From: Prado023 sp963736425
GTDB lineage: Bacteria; Actinomycetota; Actinomycetes; S36-B12; CAIYMF01
DNA: 64,000 bases
Assembly: GCA_963736425.1 (NCBI GenBank)
Contig: CAVTOX010000010.1
Coordinates: 1 to 64,000 of the forward strand
Reading direction: 5' to 3'
Shown here: one piece after another, positions 52,606-62,936 of the stretch
Layout of the letters: each line of letters begins with the position of its first letter
How positions within the stretch are numbered: position 1 is the first letter of the stretch
Notes under the pieces: generated by a model
Told to the model about the DNA's origin: nothing
The model's input: only the letters and a program-made list of their open reading frames with translations
Database searches by the model: none
Made by a program: the position numbers and the translations under genes

Positions 52606-52636
52606 GCACGTCGACCCGCGGGGCAGGCAACCTCCG

Positions 52637-53821
52637 ATGACCCTGACGGAGCCGCGGTGGGATGACGCGCGGGCCGCGCTGGCGGCAGCCGTCCGCCCCC
52701 TGGCTCCCGTCCGCCATGTCCTGGCCGCCTGCGACGGGCTGGTCCTGGCCGAGGACCTGGTCGCGCTCTGCGACCTTCCCTCGTTCGACACCTCGGCGAT
52801 GGACGGCTGGGCGGTTTCCGGGCCGGGGCCCTGGACCGTCGTCGGGCAGTCCCTGGCGGGGCGCCCCGTCCCCGGTCCGCTCACTGCGGGGCAGGCGGTC
52901 GTGATCGCCACCGGCGGCGTCGTGCCGCGCGGAGCGGGAGCGGTGATCCGCAGCGAGGACGGTGCAGTCCAGGCCCGCGGTGGGGCTGAGGTGCTGCGCG
53001 CACCCACCCCCGACGGGCCCACCCATGTCCGCCCTGCGGGGGAGGAGTGCTCCGAACGCGAGCTGTTGGCGCGTGCCGGCACAGTGCTCAACCCGGCCCT
53101 GATCGGCCTGGCGGCTGCCTCGGGCCATGACGAGCTCGTGGTGGTTCCGGCCCCTCGCGTGGCGCTGGTCCTGTTCGGCGACGAGCTGGCCACGGTCGGC
53201 ATCCCCGCGCCGGGGCTCGTGCGGGACTCGCTCGGCCCGCAGGTGCCCGCCTGGGTCGCCCGCATGGGGGCCGACGTCGTCCTGATCGAACGCTGCGAGG
53301 ACACGCTGGCCGCGCACGTCGAGGCGATCCGCCGTGCGGCCTCGGCTGCCGACGTCGTGCTGACGACCGGTGGCACGGCGGCCGGACCGGTCGACCACCT
53401 GCACGCGGCGATCGGGATCTGTGAGGGCGAGGTGATGATCGACAGCGTGGCGGTGCGTCCCGGGCATCCGATGCTGGCCGCAACCCTGGATCGCGGCCGG
53501 GCGTGGCTGGTCGGGCTGCCGGGGAACCCGCAGAGCGCGATCGTGACTCTGATGAGCCTGGGCGCGCCGATCCTGGCCGGGTTGGCCGGGCGATCCGCCG
53601 TGCCCGAGCTGGCCGAGGTCACCTGCGCTGAGGTAGTGGGCGCGCCCCCGCACGAGGATCGGCTGGTGCTGGGTCGCCTCATCGAGGGGAAGTTCGTCCC
53701 GGGCAGCCACCTGGGCTCCGGGATGCTGCGCGGGCTGGCGGCAGCCAGTGGGTTCGGCGTGCTGCCACCCGGCGGTGTCGGTCCCGGCGATCCTGTGCGG
53801 TGGCTCCCGCTGCCACTCTGA
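52637..53821 (+). CDS. moeA: Molybdopterin molybdenumtransferase MoeA
   Basis: Inserts molybdate into adenylated molybdopterin; 394 residues. Domains in order: LCDLPSFDTSAMDGWAV, IATGGVVPRGAGAVIRSED, then the MogA-like core VALVLFGDEL and VVLTTGGTAAGPVDHLH, VRPGHPMLAATLDRG, LPGNPQSAIVTL, and a C-terminal beta domain. All active-site loops are intact. 31 bases after mobA, same strand. Convergent with narK2 49 bases later. The ATG at 52637 was chosen. Confidence 0.94.
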   Translation: MTLTEPRWDDARAALAAAVRPLAPVRHVLAACDGLVLAEDLVALCDLPSFDTSAMDGWAVSGPGPWTVVGQSLAGRPVPGPLTAGQAVVIATGGVVPRGAGAVIRSEDGAVQARGGAEVLRAPTPDGPTHVRPAGEECSERELLARAGTVLNPALIGLAAASGHDELVVVPAPRVALVLFGDELATVGIPAPGLVRDSLGPQVPAWVARMGADVVLIERCEDTLAAHVEAIRRAASAADVVLTTGGTAAGPVDHLHAAIGICEGEVMIDSVAVRPGHPMLAATLDRGRAWLVGLPGNPQSAIVTLMSLGAPILAGLAGRSAVPELAEVTCAEVVGAPPHEDRLVLGRLIEGKFVPGSHLGSGMLRGLAAASGFGVLPPGGVGPGDPVRWLPLPL

Positions 53822-53870
53822 CAGGCACGTACCGTCAGCGGCCCGCGGCACAACGCCGGGAGGTCGAGCA

Positions 53871-55217
53871 TCAGCTGGGCATCTCCGCGCCCGGCCTGGC
53901 GTAGAAGTGCCAGCACATCGCCGCACCGATGAGGCTGACGACGACGCCCAGCCAGTACAGCGCCTGCGTGTACCCGGTGGCGAACATGAGGCCGAAGACG
54001 AAGGGGCCGAAGGCCGCGATGGCCGCCGTCCATCCGATGACCCCGCCTGCCTGCCGCGGCGGGAAGATCATGGGCATCTGCTTGAACGTCGAGGCGTTGC
54101 CGACCCCGGTGAAGAAGAAGATGGCGATCATCCCCCAGAAGAACTTCGAGAAGTCGGCAGCGGACGTCGGCGACAGCTGGAACGACGTGTAGGCCGCGGA
54201 GGCGGCGATCCCCAACGCGGCGACCAGGGTCACCCTGGCCCCGCCGACACGGTCAGCGACGGGCCCCGCAAGGACGCGTGCGGCCGACCCGACCAGGGCC
54301 CCGTAGAACGCGTACTGCGCTGGGCTGACGCCCTCGGCGCCGAACACAGCGGACCCGTAGAACTGCTTGATCAGGAGGCCGAAGGAGGCGGCCAGCCCGG
54401 AGAAGGTCCCGAAGGTGATGATGTACATCAACGTCATGATCCAGGTGTGCTTGTTGCTGAAGATGTCAGTCTGCTGGCGCAAGCCGCGGGCCTGGACCGG
54501 CACGCTGCGCAGCAGCGACCGGGCGAGCACCGTCGCGACGAGGACGAAGGGCACCCAGATCCATGCCGCGTTCTGGTACCAGACGTCCTTCGTGGCGCCC
54601 GTGTCCGCGTTCGTGAACACCTGGGCGGCACCGATCAGGCTGAACCCGACGACCCACGGCGTGACGAACTGGACCACGCTGACACCGAAGTTGCCGATTC
54701 CCGCCTGAACGCCCAGCGCGGTGCCCTGCTTGGCCTTGGGGAAGAAGTAGGAGGTACTCGGCATGAACCCGCTGAACACCCCGCCGCCGATCCCCGCCAT
54801 GACCGCCAGCAACAGGAGGGTCACGTAGGGCGTGTCGGGGTTCTGGACCGCGATCCCCCAACCGACGAGCGGGAACAGGAACAGCAGCGTGCTCATCCAG
54901 ACGAGCTTGCGCGTCCCGATGACCGGTGGCAGGAACATCCACACCAGGCGCAGGCTGCCGCCCGCCAGGCCCGGCATCGCGGTGAGCCAGTAGAGCTGGC
55001 TCGTGGACAGGTCGAATCCGATGTTGTTCAGGACCGGGGCGAGCGCAGAGACGAGGAACCACGTGATGAAGCCCAGCGTCAAGCTGAACGTGGTGACCCA
55101 CAGGGTCTTCCATGCCCTTCCGGAGTCCCAGGTCTCGGGGTCCTCGGGGGTCCAGCTCTCGAGCCAGTCAGCACCCTTGCGGGCTGCCGGAGCCTGCGGT
55201 GCGGTGGGAGTGGCCAT
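53871..55217 (-). CDS. narK: Nitrate/nitrite porter, NarK family (copy 2)
   Basis: 448-residue major-facilitator carrier with twelve membrane helices. An N-terminal soluble stretch (WLESWTPEDPETWDSGRAWKTLWVTTFSL) precedes helix 1. It shows GGSLRLVWMF, GIGGGVFSGFMPSTSYFFPKAKQGTALGVQAGIGNFGVSVVQFVTPW (the nitrate signature region) and SAARVLAGPVADRVGGARVTL. The long Trp-rich start is typical of the NarK type linked to nitrate reductase operons. One base separates it from the other porter gene, so the two are co-transcribed. Confidence 0.9.
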   Translation of the reverse strand: MATPTAPQAPAARKGADWLESWTPEDPETWDSGRAWKTLWVTTFSLTLGFITWFLVSALAPVLNNIGFDLSTSQLYWLTAMPGLAGGSLRLVWMFLPPVIGTRKLVWMSTLLFLFPLVGWGIAVQNPDTPYVTLLLLAVMAGIGGGVFSGFMPSTSYFFPKAKQGTALGVQAGIGNFGVSVVQFVTPWVVGFSLIGAAQVFTNADTGATKDVWYQNAAWIWVPFVLVATVLARSLLRSVPVQARGLRQQTDIFSNKHTWIMTLMYIITFGTFSGLAASFGLLIKQFYGSAVFGAEGVSPAQYAFYGALVGSAARVLAGPVADRVGGARVTLVAALGIAASAAYTSFQLSPTSAADFSKFFWGMIAIFFFTGVGNASTFKQMPMIFPPRQAGGVIGWTAAIAAFGPFVFGLMFATGYTQALYWLGVVVSLIGAAMCWHFYARPGAEMPS

Positions 55218-55218
55218 C

Positions 55219-56637
55219 TCAGCCGTCCATCCTCTCCATGGTGGTGGCGCCGACCGCGACCGGCTCGGCAGGGGTGTCGTGCCCAGCCGCCGGGTCGGCC
55301 AACTGGTCGTGCTCGAACTTGTTGGCCAGCTCGGGGCTGGCGGCCTGCAGCATGCGGTGGATGGTCAGGTGCATCCACAACATCGCGATGGCGGTGACCA
55401 CGAACAGGACGAAGAAGGTCGACTGCGGCATTCCGGTCCACGCGGCCGTGTAGGCGAACAGCAGTGGGAGGAAGAAGCCGCCCAGGGCACCCAGGGAGCC
55501 GACCAGGCCGCCGACAGCGCCCACGTCCCGCGGGAAGTACTCCGGGATGTGCTTGAAGACGGCAGCCTTGCCGATGCCCATCGCGCATCCGATGATGAAG
55601 ACGAGGACCGCGAACAGCACGACCCCGACGCTCCAGGGCATGACCTCGTTCGAGGACCCGTCCGGGTTGGTCAGGACGATGTAGCCGTAGGGCATCATCA
55701 GGATCCCGCTGGCGATGAGGATGACGGTGAAGGTCCAGTACATGACCCGCCGTGCCCCCACCCGGTCGCTCATCCAGCCGCCGAGGGGGCGCAGCAGTGA
55801 GGCGGGGAAGATGAAGGTGGCCGTCAACAGGGCGCCGTGCGAGAGCGACTGGTCGTAGACGTCCACGTAGTACTTGGGCAGCCACGCGGCCAGCGCGACG
55901 TAGGCACCGAAGGTCACGACGTAGTAGAGGCTGAACCGCCAGACGCGCATCTGCTTGAGCGGCTGCAGGAGCTGGACGACGGTCCTGTCGGCGCCGGGCT
56001 TGTGGTCGTGCCGGGGGGAGGCGAACCAGGTGATGGCCGCCATGATGAGCAGCAGCACCGCGTACAGGAACGGGATGAACCGCCAGCCGCCGGGGATGAA
56101 CCCGCCCATGTATCCGGCTGCGGGGACCGCCACGATCAGCGCCGGGCCGATGAACTTCGTGACCGAGGCGCCGACGTTCCCGGCGCCGAAGATGCCCAGC
56201 GCGAGGCCCTGATGGCGAGGCGGCCACCATGCGGAGACCCAGGCGATGCCGACGCTGAACGAGTTGCCCGCGAACCCGACGAGGAACGCGTAGAACAGCA
56301 GCATCTGGTAGCTGGTGACCGTGGAGATCAAGTAGGCCGGCACGGCGGTCGCGGCCAACATGAGGGCGAAGATCTTCCGCCCGCCCTGGCGATCGGTGAT
56401 GATGCCGGCCGGCAGCCGCCAGATCGCGCCGTTCAGCACGGCCACCGCCGTGATCCATGCCAGCTGCACGTCCGAGAGCCCGAACTCCTTGCGGATGGGG
56501 ATCCCCAGGACCCCGAACATCAGCCACACGGCGAACATGAGGGTGAAGGCGATGGTCGAGATGACCAGGACCCTGACCTTTCCGGGCTCCTCGGTCGCGC
56601 CCACCAGGGGTACCGCGGTGACGGTCGGTGCGGTCAT
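55219..56637 (-). CDS. narK: Nitrate/nitrite porter, NarK family (copy 1)
   Basis: 472-residue major-facilitator carrier. It shows LMFAVWLMFGVLGIPIRKEFGLSDVQLAWITAVAVLNGAIWRLPAGIITDRQGGRKIF, a nitrate-signature GFAGNSFSVGIAWVSAWWPPRHQGLALGIFGAGNVGASVTKF, and a Gly-rich helix near 420. It differs enough from the second porter that they are probably a NarK1/NarK2 pair, one for proton-driven nitrate import and one for nitrate/nitrite exchange; which is which is inference. ATG 56637 follows GAAGGAG; the upstream frame extension to 57264 is the shadow of the regulator gene. Confidence 0.9.
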   Translation of the reverse strand: MTAPTVTAVPLVGATEEPGKVRVLVISTIAFTLMFAVWLMFGVLGIPIRKEFGLSDVQLAWITAVAVLNGAIWRLPAGIITDRQGGRKIFALMLAATAVPAYLISTVTSYQMLLFYAFLVGFAGNSFSVGIAWVSAWWPPRHQGLALGIFGAGNVGASVTKFIGPALIVAVPAAGYMGGFIPGGWRFIPFLYAVLLLIMAAITWFASPRHDHKPGADRTVVQLLQPLKQMRVWRFSLYYVVTFGAYVALAAWLPKYYVDVYDQSLSHGALLTATFIFPASLLRPLGGWMSDRVGARRVMYWTFTVILIASGILMMPYGYIVLTNPDGSSNEVMPWSVGVVLFAVLVFIIGCAMGIGKAAVFKHIPEYFPRDVGAVGGLVGSLGALGGFFLPLLFAYTAAWTGMPQSTFFVLFVVTAIAMLWMHLTIHRMLQAASPELANKFEHDQLADPAAGHDTPAEPVAVGATTMERMDG

Positions 56638-56679
56638 GGTGCTGGCTCCTTCAGGTGGTGACGGCTGCAGGCTACACCT

Positions 56680-56704
56680 TTTGATCACAGCGTCAAACAT
56701 TGAC
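56680..56704. promoter_or_regulatory. Candidate operator between narK and the nar regulator
   Basis: Two overlapping inverted repeats lie in the 112-base divergent gap: TTTGA-N8-TCAAA (56680-56697) and GTCAA-ACA-TTGAC (56692-56704). They resemble but do not match an FNR box (TTGAT-N4-ATCAA), because the spacing is two bases longer. They would be well placed for the neighbouring regulator. Confidence 0.4.
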
Positions 56705-56749
56705 CCCGGGTTTATTCCCACGCTCGTGTTTATGTGGTAGACATGTTCC

Positions 56750-57577
56750 GTGAGCGCGACATCGATCCCCCTGCACTCGGTCGGGCGTGCCCTGGCTCGG
56801 ATCGGTTCCGTGCGCGGCCCCCGCCCCGGTCCGACCGCGTCGGGCGGTGACTCGCGGGCGGCAGTCCTTGAGTTCATCGAGGCTGCCGACGATGTCGTCC
56901 GGGTCGAGCAGATCTCCGAGGCTGTGGGCCTGCACCCCAACACGGTCCGCGGCCACCTCGATGCCCTGCTGGCCGCAGGGCGGATCACCCGGGTCCCGGA
57001 CCAGCGCTCCACCCGGGGCCGTCCGCACTGGCTGTACTCGGGGACGGCGTCGGCATCGATCCGCGAGCTCGCCCGGGCCCTGGACTCCGAGCTCGACAGG
57101 GCCAGCGCCCCGGACGTCGCGCGACTCGCTGCGGCCACCTGGGCTGAGGCGGGACCCGAGGTGGGCCCTGCCGACTCTGTCGAGGCTGCCGTCGACCAGG
57201 CGACGCAGGTGCTCACCGATTTCGGCTTCGAGGCGGTCCGCAACCCTGTCGGTGACGAGATCACGCTGCGGGCATGTCCCTATGCCGAGCTGGTGCACGA
57301 GCACCCCGTCATCTGCGACATCCACGCCGAGCTCCTCGGCGAGGTGCTCACCCGCACCGGCCAGCCGGTCACGCTGGCCAGCATGGACGTGTTCCCCCGC
57401 CCCGGCCTGTGCGTCGCGCACCTGCGCCGCCCTGATGCGGACCCGGAGTGGACCGTGGAGCTGCCGGACCCCGCACCCCGGGCGAGGGTCTCGCGCTCCG
57501 GCTCCACGGCCCGGCCTCCCGCGACCCACGGCACCGCGACCCAGAAGGCAGCCCCGTCCCCACGGAAGAAGAAGTGA
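56750..57577 (+). CDS. Winged-helix regulator with probable Fe-S site, nar cluster
   Basis: 275 residues. N-terminal winged helix-turn-helix (about 38-100): VLEFIEAADDVVRVEQISEAVGLHPNTVRGHLDALLAAGRITR. A C-terminal sensory part contains Cys in ACPYAELVHEHPVICDIHAELL and again in RPGLCVAHLR, close to the Cys/His pattern of the SufR-type Fe-S regulators of actinomycetes. The last 40 residues are disordered and basic. Divergent from narK and 2 bases before narG, so it probably controls both in response to oxygen, NO or nitrate; the signal is inferred. GTG start at 56750. Confidence 0.82.
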   Translation: MSATSIPLHSVGRALARIGSVRGPRPGPTASGGDSRAAVLEFIEAADDVVRVEQISEAVGLHPNTVRGHLDALLAAGRITRVPDQRSTRGRPHWLYSGTASASIRELARALDSELDRASAPDVARLAAATWAEAGPEVGPADSVEAAVDQATQVLTDFGFEAVRNPVGDEITLRACPYAELVHEHPVICDIHAELLGEVLTRTGQPVTLASMDVFPRPGLCVAHLRRPDADPEWTVELPDPAPRARVSRSGSTARPPATHGTATQKAAPSPRKKK

Positions 57578-57579
57578 AC

Positions 57580-60500
57580 ATGACCACGAGTGCCACCGAC
57601 GAATTCCTCGTGCGTGCCGGCCGGTTCCTGGCCAGGGGGGAGGTGTCGGATGACCTGCGCACGGTCACCAAGCAGGGCGGCCGTGATGCCGACTCGTTCT
57701 ACCGCGACCGGTGGAGCCACGACAAGGTGGTGCGCTCCACTCACGGTGTGAACTGCACCGGGTCGTGCTCGTGGAAGGTCTACGTCAAGGACGGGATCAT
57801 CACCTGGGAGACCCAGCAGACCGACTACCCGTCGGTCGGGGTCGACTCCCCGGAGTACGAGCCCCGCGGCTGCCCGCGCGGTGCGGCCTTCTCCTGGTAC
57901 ACCTACTCACCCACGCGGGTGCGCTACCCGTACATCCGCGGCGTGCTGCTCGACGCCTACCGGGCGGCGAAGGCCGCCAACGGCGGCGACCCGGTCAAGG
58001 CGTGGGCGGCCGTGGTCAACGATCCCGAGACGCGGTCGCGCTACCAGAAGGCCCGTGGCAAGGGCGGGCTCGTGCGCGCCTCGTGGTCCGACACGATCGA
58101 GCTGGTCTCGGCCGCGCATGTGCACACGATCGACGCCCACGGTCCCGACCGCGTGTTCGGGTTCTCCCCGATCCCGGCGATGTCGATGGCCAGCCACGCC
58201 GCCGGCGCACGCTTCGTGAGCCTCATCGGCGGGGCGATGCTGAGCTTCTACGACTGGTACGCCGATCTCCCGGTGGCCTCCCCGCAGGTGTTCGGTGACC
58301 AGACCGACGTGCCGGAGTCCGCCGACTGGTGGAACGCCTCCTACCTGATCATGTGGGGCGCCAACGTGCCGCAGACCCGCACGCCGGACGCGCACTTCAT
58401 GACCGAGGCGCGCTACCGCGGCCAGAAGGTCGTGACCGTCAGCCCGGACTACGCCGACAACACCAAGTTCGCCGACGAGTGGATGAGCCCGCACCCGGGC
58501 ACCGACGGCGCCCTCGGGATGGCCATGGGCCATGTGATCCTCAAGGAGTTCTTCATCGAGCGGCAGGTGCCGCGATTCGTCGACTACGTGAAGAAGTTCT
58601 CCGACCTGCCGTTCCTGGTCACGCTGCGCGAGAAGGACGGCGCCTACGTGCCCGACAAGTTCGTCACGGCCGCCGACCTGGGCGACACCAGCGAGAACGC
58701 GAACTTCAAGACGGTCGTGGTCGATTCCGCCACCGGTCGTCCGCACGTGCCCAACGGCTCGATGGGCTTCCGGTACGGCGACGAGGGCGAGGGCAAGTGG
58801 AACCTCGACCTTGAGGGTGTCGACCCGGCCCTGAGCCTGTACGGCACATCCGGGGGAACCGTGGCCGAGGTGCTGCTCCCGCGCTTCGACCTCGGCCAGG
58901 AGGGCAGCGAGGGCGGCGGGATCCACCACCGCGGCGTGCCCGCAGCCGAGCTGGCGACGGCGGCTGGGCCCCGGCTGGTCACCACCGTGTACGACCTGAT
59001 GCTCGCCCAGTACGGCGTGGGCCGTGAGGGCCTGCCCGGCGAGTGGCCGACGGGCTACGACGACCCCGCGCCCTACACCCCGTCGTGGCAGGAGGAGATC
59101 ACCGGCGTGCCGGCCGCGATGGCCGAGCGGATCGGCCGGGAGTTCGCCGCCAACGCCGAGGAGTCCGGCGGCCGGTCGATGATCATCCTCGGGGCCGGGA
59201 CGAATCACTGGTTCCACTCGGACACGATCTACCGAACGTTCCTCGCGCTGACCACGCTCACTGGCTGCCAGGGTGTCAACGGTGGCGGGTGGGCGCACTA
59301 CGTCGGCCAGGAGAAGTGCCGCCCGGTCACGGGGTGGGCGACGCTGGCATTCGGCCTGGACTGGTCGCGGCCCCCGCGCCAGATGATCGGCACCGCGTTC
59401 TGGTACGTCAACGCCGGCCAGTGGCGCTACGACGCGATGGGGGCCGACGGGCTTGCCTCGCCGCTGGGCGAGAACCGGTTCGCGGGCCGCTCGATGATCG
59501 ACACGCTCGCGCAGTCGGCCCGCTCGGGCTGGATGCCCAGCTTCCCGAGCCTGAATCGCAACCCGCTGACGATCGCTGAGGACGCGAAGGCAGCCGGGAT
59601 GGCGCCCTCGGACTACGTGGTCGAGCAGCTGAAGTCCGGTGACCTGAAGTTCGCGGTCGAGGATCCTGATGCCCCGGAGAACTGGCCGCGGGTGCTCACC
59701 GTCTGGCGGGCCAACCTGCTGGGCTCCTCCAGCAAGGGCAACGAGTTCTTCCTCAAGCACCTGCTGGGAACCTCGAACGCCGTGCGCGCCGAGGAGACTC
59801 CGCCCGAGGCGCGTCCGCAGGACGTCACCTGGCGCGAGGAGACCCCCGAGGGCAAGCTCGACCTGCTGGTCAGCATCGACTTCCGGATGACCTCCACGGG
59901 CTTGTTCGGCGACGTGCTGCTGCCCGCGGCCACCTGGTACGAGAAGCACGACCTCTCGAGCACCGACATGCACCCGTTCGTGCACGCGTTCACCCCGGCC
60001 ATCGACCCGCCCTGGGAGACCAAGAGCGACTACGAGATCTTCCAGGCCCTCGGCCGGGGGGTCTCGGCCCTGGCCAAGGGCGTCCTGGATACCCGCACCG
60101 ACGTCGTGATGGTGCCCCTGCAGCACGACACCCCCGACGAGCTGGCCGTCCCTGGCGGCGTGGTGCGCGACTGGAAGCACGGCGAGGTCGAGCTGATCCC
60201 GGGCCAGACCGCCCCGAAGTTCGTCGCCGTCGAGCGCGACTACACCGCGATCGGGGCCAAGATGTCGGCCCTCGGCCCGCTGGTCGAGAAGCTGGGCACC
60301 CTGACCAAGGGCGTGAAGATGGACCCGACCCCCGAGGTCGCCGTCCTTGCGCGGGTCAACGGGGTGATCCCGGACGGGCCGGCCGCCGGTCGGCCGTCGC
60401 TGGTCACCGACGTCAATGCCTGCGAGACGATCCTGGCCCTGTCGGGCACGACCAACGGCCGGATCGCCGTGGACGGCTTCCGCGACGTGGAGAAGCGCAC

Positions 60501-61264
60501 GGGCATGCGCCTGGCCGACCTCGCCGAGGATGAGGAGGGCAAGCGGATCACCTTCGCCGACACCCAGGCCCGCCCCGTGCCGGTGATCACCTCGCCGGAG
60601 TGGTCCGGGTCCGAGCACGGCGGCCGGCGCTACACCGCCTTCGCCATCAACGTCGAGCGGCTCAAGCCGTGGCACACCCTGACCGGTCGGATGCACTTCT
60701 TCCTCGACCACGACTGGATGAGCGAGCTCGGGGAGAACCTGCCCACGTTCCGCCCGCCGCTTGAACATGCACCGGATCTTCGGCGACCAGACCTCCGGCG
60801 TGGGCAAGGAGGTGACGGTGCGCTACCTCACCCCGCACTCGAAGTGGTCGATCCACTCCGAGTACCAGGACAACCTGTTCATGCTGTCGCTCTCGCGAGG
60901 TGGGCCGGAGATCTGGATGTCGCCCGAGGACGCCGAGACCATCGGGGTCAAGGACAACGAGTGGATCGAGGCCTACAACCGCAACGGTGTGGTCGTTGCC
61001 CGCTCGGTCGTGAGCCACCGGATGCCTGCCGGGACGGTCTACATGTACCACGCCAAGGACCGCACCGTGGACGTCCCGCGGACCGAGACCTCGGGCCTGC
61101 GCGGCGGCATCCACAACTCGCTGACCCGCCTGATGATCAAGCCGACGCACATCGTCGGCGGCTACGCCCAGCTGAGCTTCGCGTTCAACTACCTCGGGCC
61201 AACGGGCAACCAGCGCGACGAGATCACTGTGATCCGCCGCCGTGCCCAAGAAGTGGAGTACTGA
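57580..61264 (+). CDS. narG: Respiratory nitrate reductase alpha subunit, one frame shift near 60767
   Basis: Catalytic subunit reducing nitrate to nitrite with a bis-MGD molybdenum cofactor, inner face of the membrane; about 1227 residues. The FS0 cluster site is HGVNCTGSCSWKVYVKDGIITWE with the His ligand, followed by QQTDYPSV and RGCPRGAAFSWYTYSPTRVRYPY. The chain stays in frame to LPTFRPPL at about 60765. There one extra A (GAAC for GAC) shifts it, and the C-terminal 165 residues (MHRIFGDQTSGVGKEVTVRYLTPHSKWSIHSEYQDNLFML...) continue in the next frame to 61264. No alternative explanation is needed if that A is an error. First of narGHJI. Confidence 0.92.
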
Positions 61265-61265
61265 C

Positions 61266-62936
61266 ATGCGCGTCATGGCCCAGGTCGGCATGGTGATGAA
61301 CCTCGACAAGTGCATCGGGTGCCACACCTGCTCGGTGACTTGCAAGCAGGCATGGACCAACCGCGCCGGGGTCGAGTACGCGTGGTTCAACAACGTGGAG
61401 ACCCGACCCGGGCAGGGCTACCCGAGGACCTACCAGGACCAGGAGCGCTGGCAGGGCGGCTGGGTCCTCAAGCGCGGCAAGCTGCAGCTCCGGTCGGGTT
61501 CGCGGTTCTCGAGGTTGACCAAGATCTTCTCCAACCCGGTCCTGCCGGAGATGAGCGACTACTACGAGCCGTGGACCTATGAGTACGACACCCTGATCTC
61601 CGCACCCCTGGGTGAGCACACCCCCGTCGCCCGACCCAAGTCGCTGATCTCAGGCAAGCCGATGCAGATCCGGTGGTCGGCCAACTGGGACGATGACCTC
61701 GGTGGCGGCCCGGAGCTCGCACCCAAGGACCCGATCGTGATCAAGATCCGCGACCAGGTCGGCGACCGGGTGAAGATGGAGTTCGAGCAGGCGTTCATGT
61801 TCTACCTGCCGCGCATCTGCGAGCACTGCCTGAACCCGGCGTGCGTGGCCGCCTGCCCCAGCGGGGCGATGTACAAGCGGAGCGAGGACGGCATCGTCCT
61901 CGTCGACCAGGACGCCTGCCGCGGCTGGCGAATGTGCGTCACCGGCTGCCCGTACAAGAAGGTCTACTTCAACCACCGCACCGGCAAGGCCGAGAAGTGC
62001 ACGCTGTGCTACCCGCGCATCGAGGTCGGCCTGCCGACCGTGTGCTCGGAGACCTGCGTGGGCCGCCTGCGCTACCTCGGCCTGTTCCTCTACGACGCCG
62101 ATCGGGTCACAGCAGCAGCAGCGACCCCGAACGAGAAGGACCTGTACGAGGCCCAGCTCGACCTCATGCTCGACCCGCATGACCCCGAAGTGGTGGCTGC
62201 CGCTGAGCGTGACGGGATCCCCGCTGACTGGATCGACGCGGCCCGCCGCTCCCCGGTGTACAAGCTGGCCAAGGAGTACCGGGTCGCGCTGCCGCTGCAC
62301 CCGGAGTACCGCACGATGCCGATGGTCTGGTACATCCCGCCGCTGTCGCCGGTGGTCGACGCCCTGCGCGAGACCGGCCACGACGCCGAGGACGCCGACA
62401 CGTTGTTCGGGGCGCTGTCCAGCCTGCGGATCCCGGTCGAGTACCTCGCCGAGCTGTTCACCGCCGGCGATCCCGCTCCGGTGCTCGGGTCGTTGGCCAC
62501 GCTGGCCGCAATGCGCTCGTACATGCGTGGCCGCAACCTCGGTGGGGAGGGGGATGACTCCATCGCCGAGGCCGTCGGCCTCACCGGTGACGAGGTTTAC
62601 GAGCTGTACCGGCTGCTGGCGATCGCCAAGTACGAGGACCGCTACGTGATCCCCAAGGCGCACGTCGAGGTCGGCCGCGAGCTCGAGGAGCTCGCCTGCT
62701 CGCTGGACTACGACGGTGGCCCGGGGCAGTTCCACGCCTCCGGACCGTTCGGCGAGGCGTCCGGGCGACCGATGCCGGTGGCTGTGGAGAACTTCCACGC
62801 CCTCAAGGCACGCCAGACCGCGGAGGCCTTCGTGCCGACGGAGGATGCGTCCGCGAGGGTCAACCTGCTCAACTGGGACGGTGCGGTCCCGCTCGGGATG
62901 CCCGGGGTCCGGCGCGACGACGAGGTGCAGCCATGA
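61266..62936 (+). CDS. narH: Respiratory nitrate reductase beta subunit
   Basis: Electron-transfer subunit with one 3Fe-4S and three 4Fe-4S clusters; 556 residues. Cluster motifs in order: CIGCHTCSVTCKQ (about residue 16), CEHCLNPACVAACPSGAMYKR, CRGWRMCVTGCPYKKVYFNH (the Trp in this motif marks the 3Fe-4S cluster), and KCTLCYPRIEVGLPTVCSETCVGRLRYLG. Ends with a long helical domain. The ATG at 61266 is one base past the narG stop. It passes electrons from NarI to NarG. Confidence 0.96.
   Translation: MRVMAQVGMVMNLDKCIGCHTCSVTCKQAWTNRAGVEYAWFNNVETRPGQGYPRTYQDQERWQGGWVLKRGKLQLRSGSRFSRLTKIFSNPVLPEMSDYYEPWTYEYDTLISAPLGEHTPVARPKSLISGKPMQIRWSANWDDDLGGGPELAPKDPIVIKIRDQVGDRVKMEFEQAFMFYLPRICEHCLNPACVAACPSGAMYKRSEDGIVLVDQDACRGWRMCVTGCPYKKVYFNHRTGKAEKCTLCYPRIEVGLPTVCSETCVGRLRYLGLFLYDADRVTAAAATPNEKDLYEAQLDLMLDPHDPEVVAAAERDGIPADWIDAARRSPVYKLAKEYRVALPLHPEYRTMPMVWYIPPLSPVVDALRETGHDAEDADTLFGALSSLRIPVEYLAELFTAGDPAPVLGSLATLAAMRSYMRGRNLGGEGDDSIAEAVGLTGDEVYELYRLLAIAKYEDRYVIPKAHVEVGRELEELACSLDYDGGPGQFHASGPFGEASGRPMPVAVENFHALKARQTAEAFVPTEDASARVNLLNWDGAVPLGMPGVRRDDEVQP

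Noticed and set aside
56680..56697. True FNR box in the nar divergent promoter
   Set aside because: Half-sites resemble FNR, but the spacing is two bases too long; kept only as a candidate operator.
57448..61296. narG as a single uninterrupted 1282-residue protein
   Set aside because: After about 60767 that frame gives an arginine/proline-rich tail unlike NarG, while the neighbouring frame carries the conserved NarG C-terminus. The start also lies inside the regulator gene.
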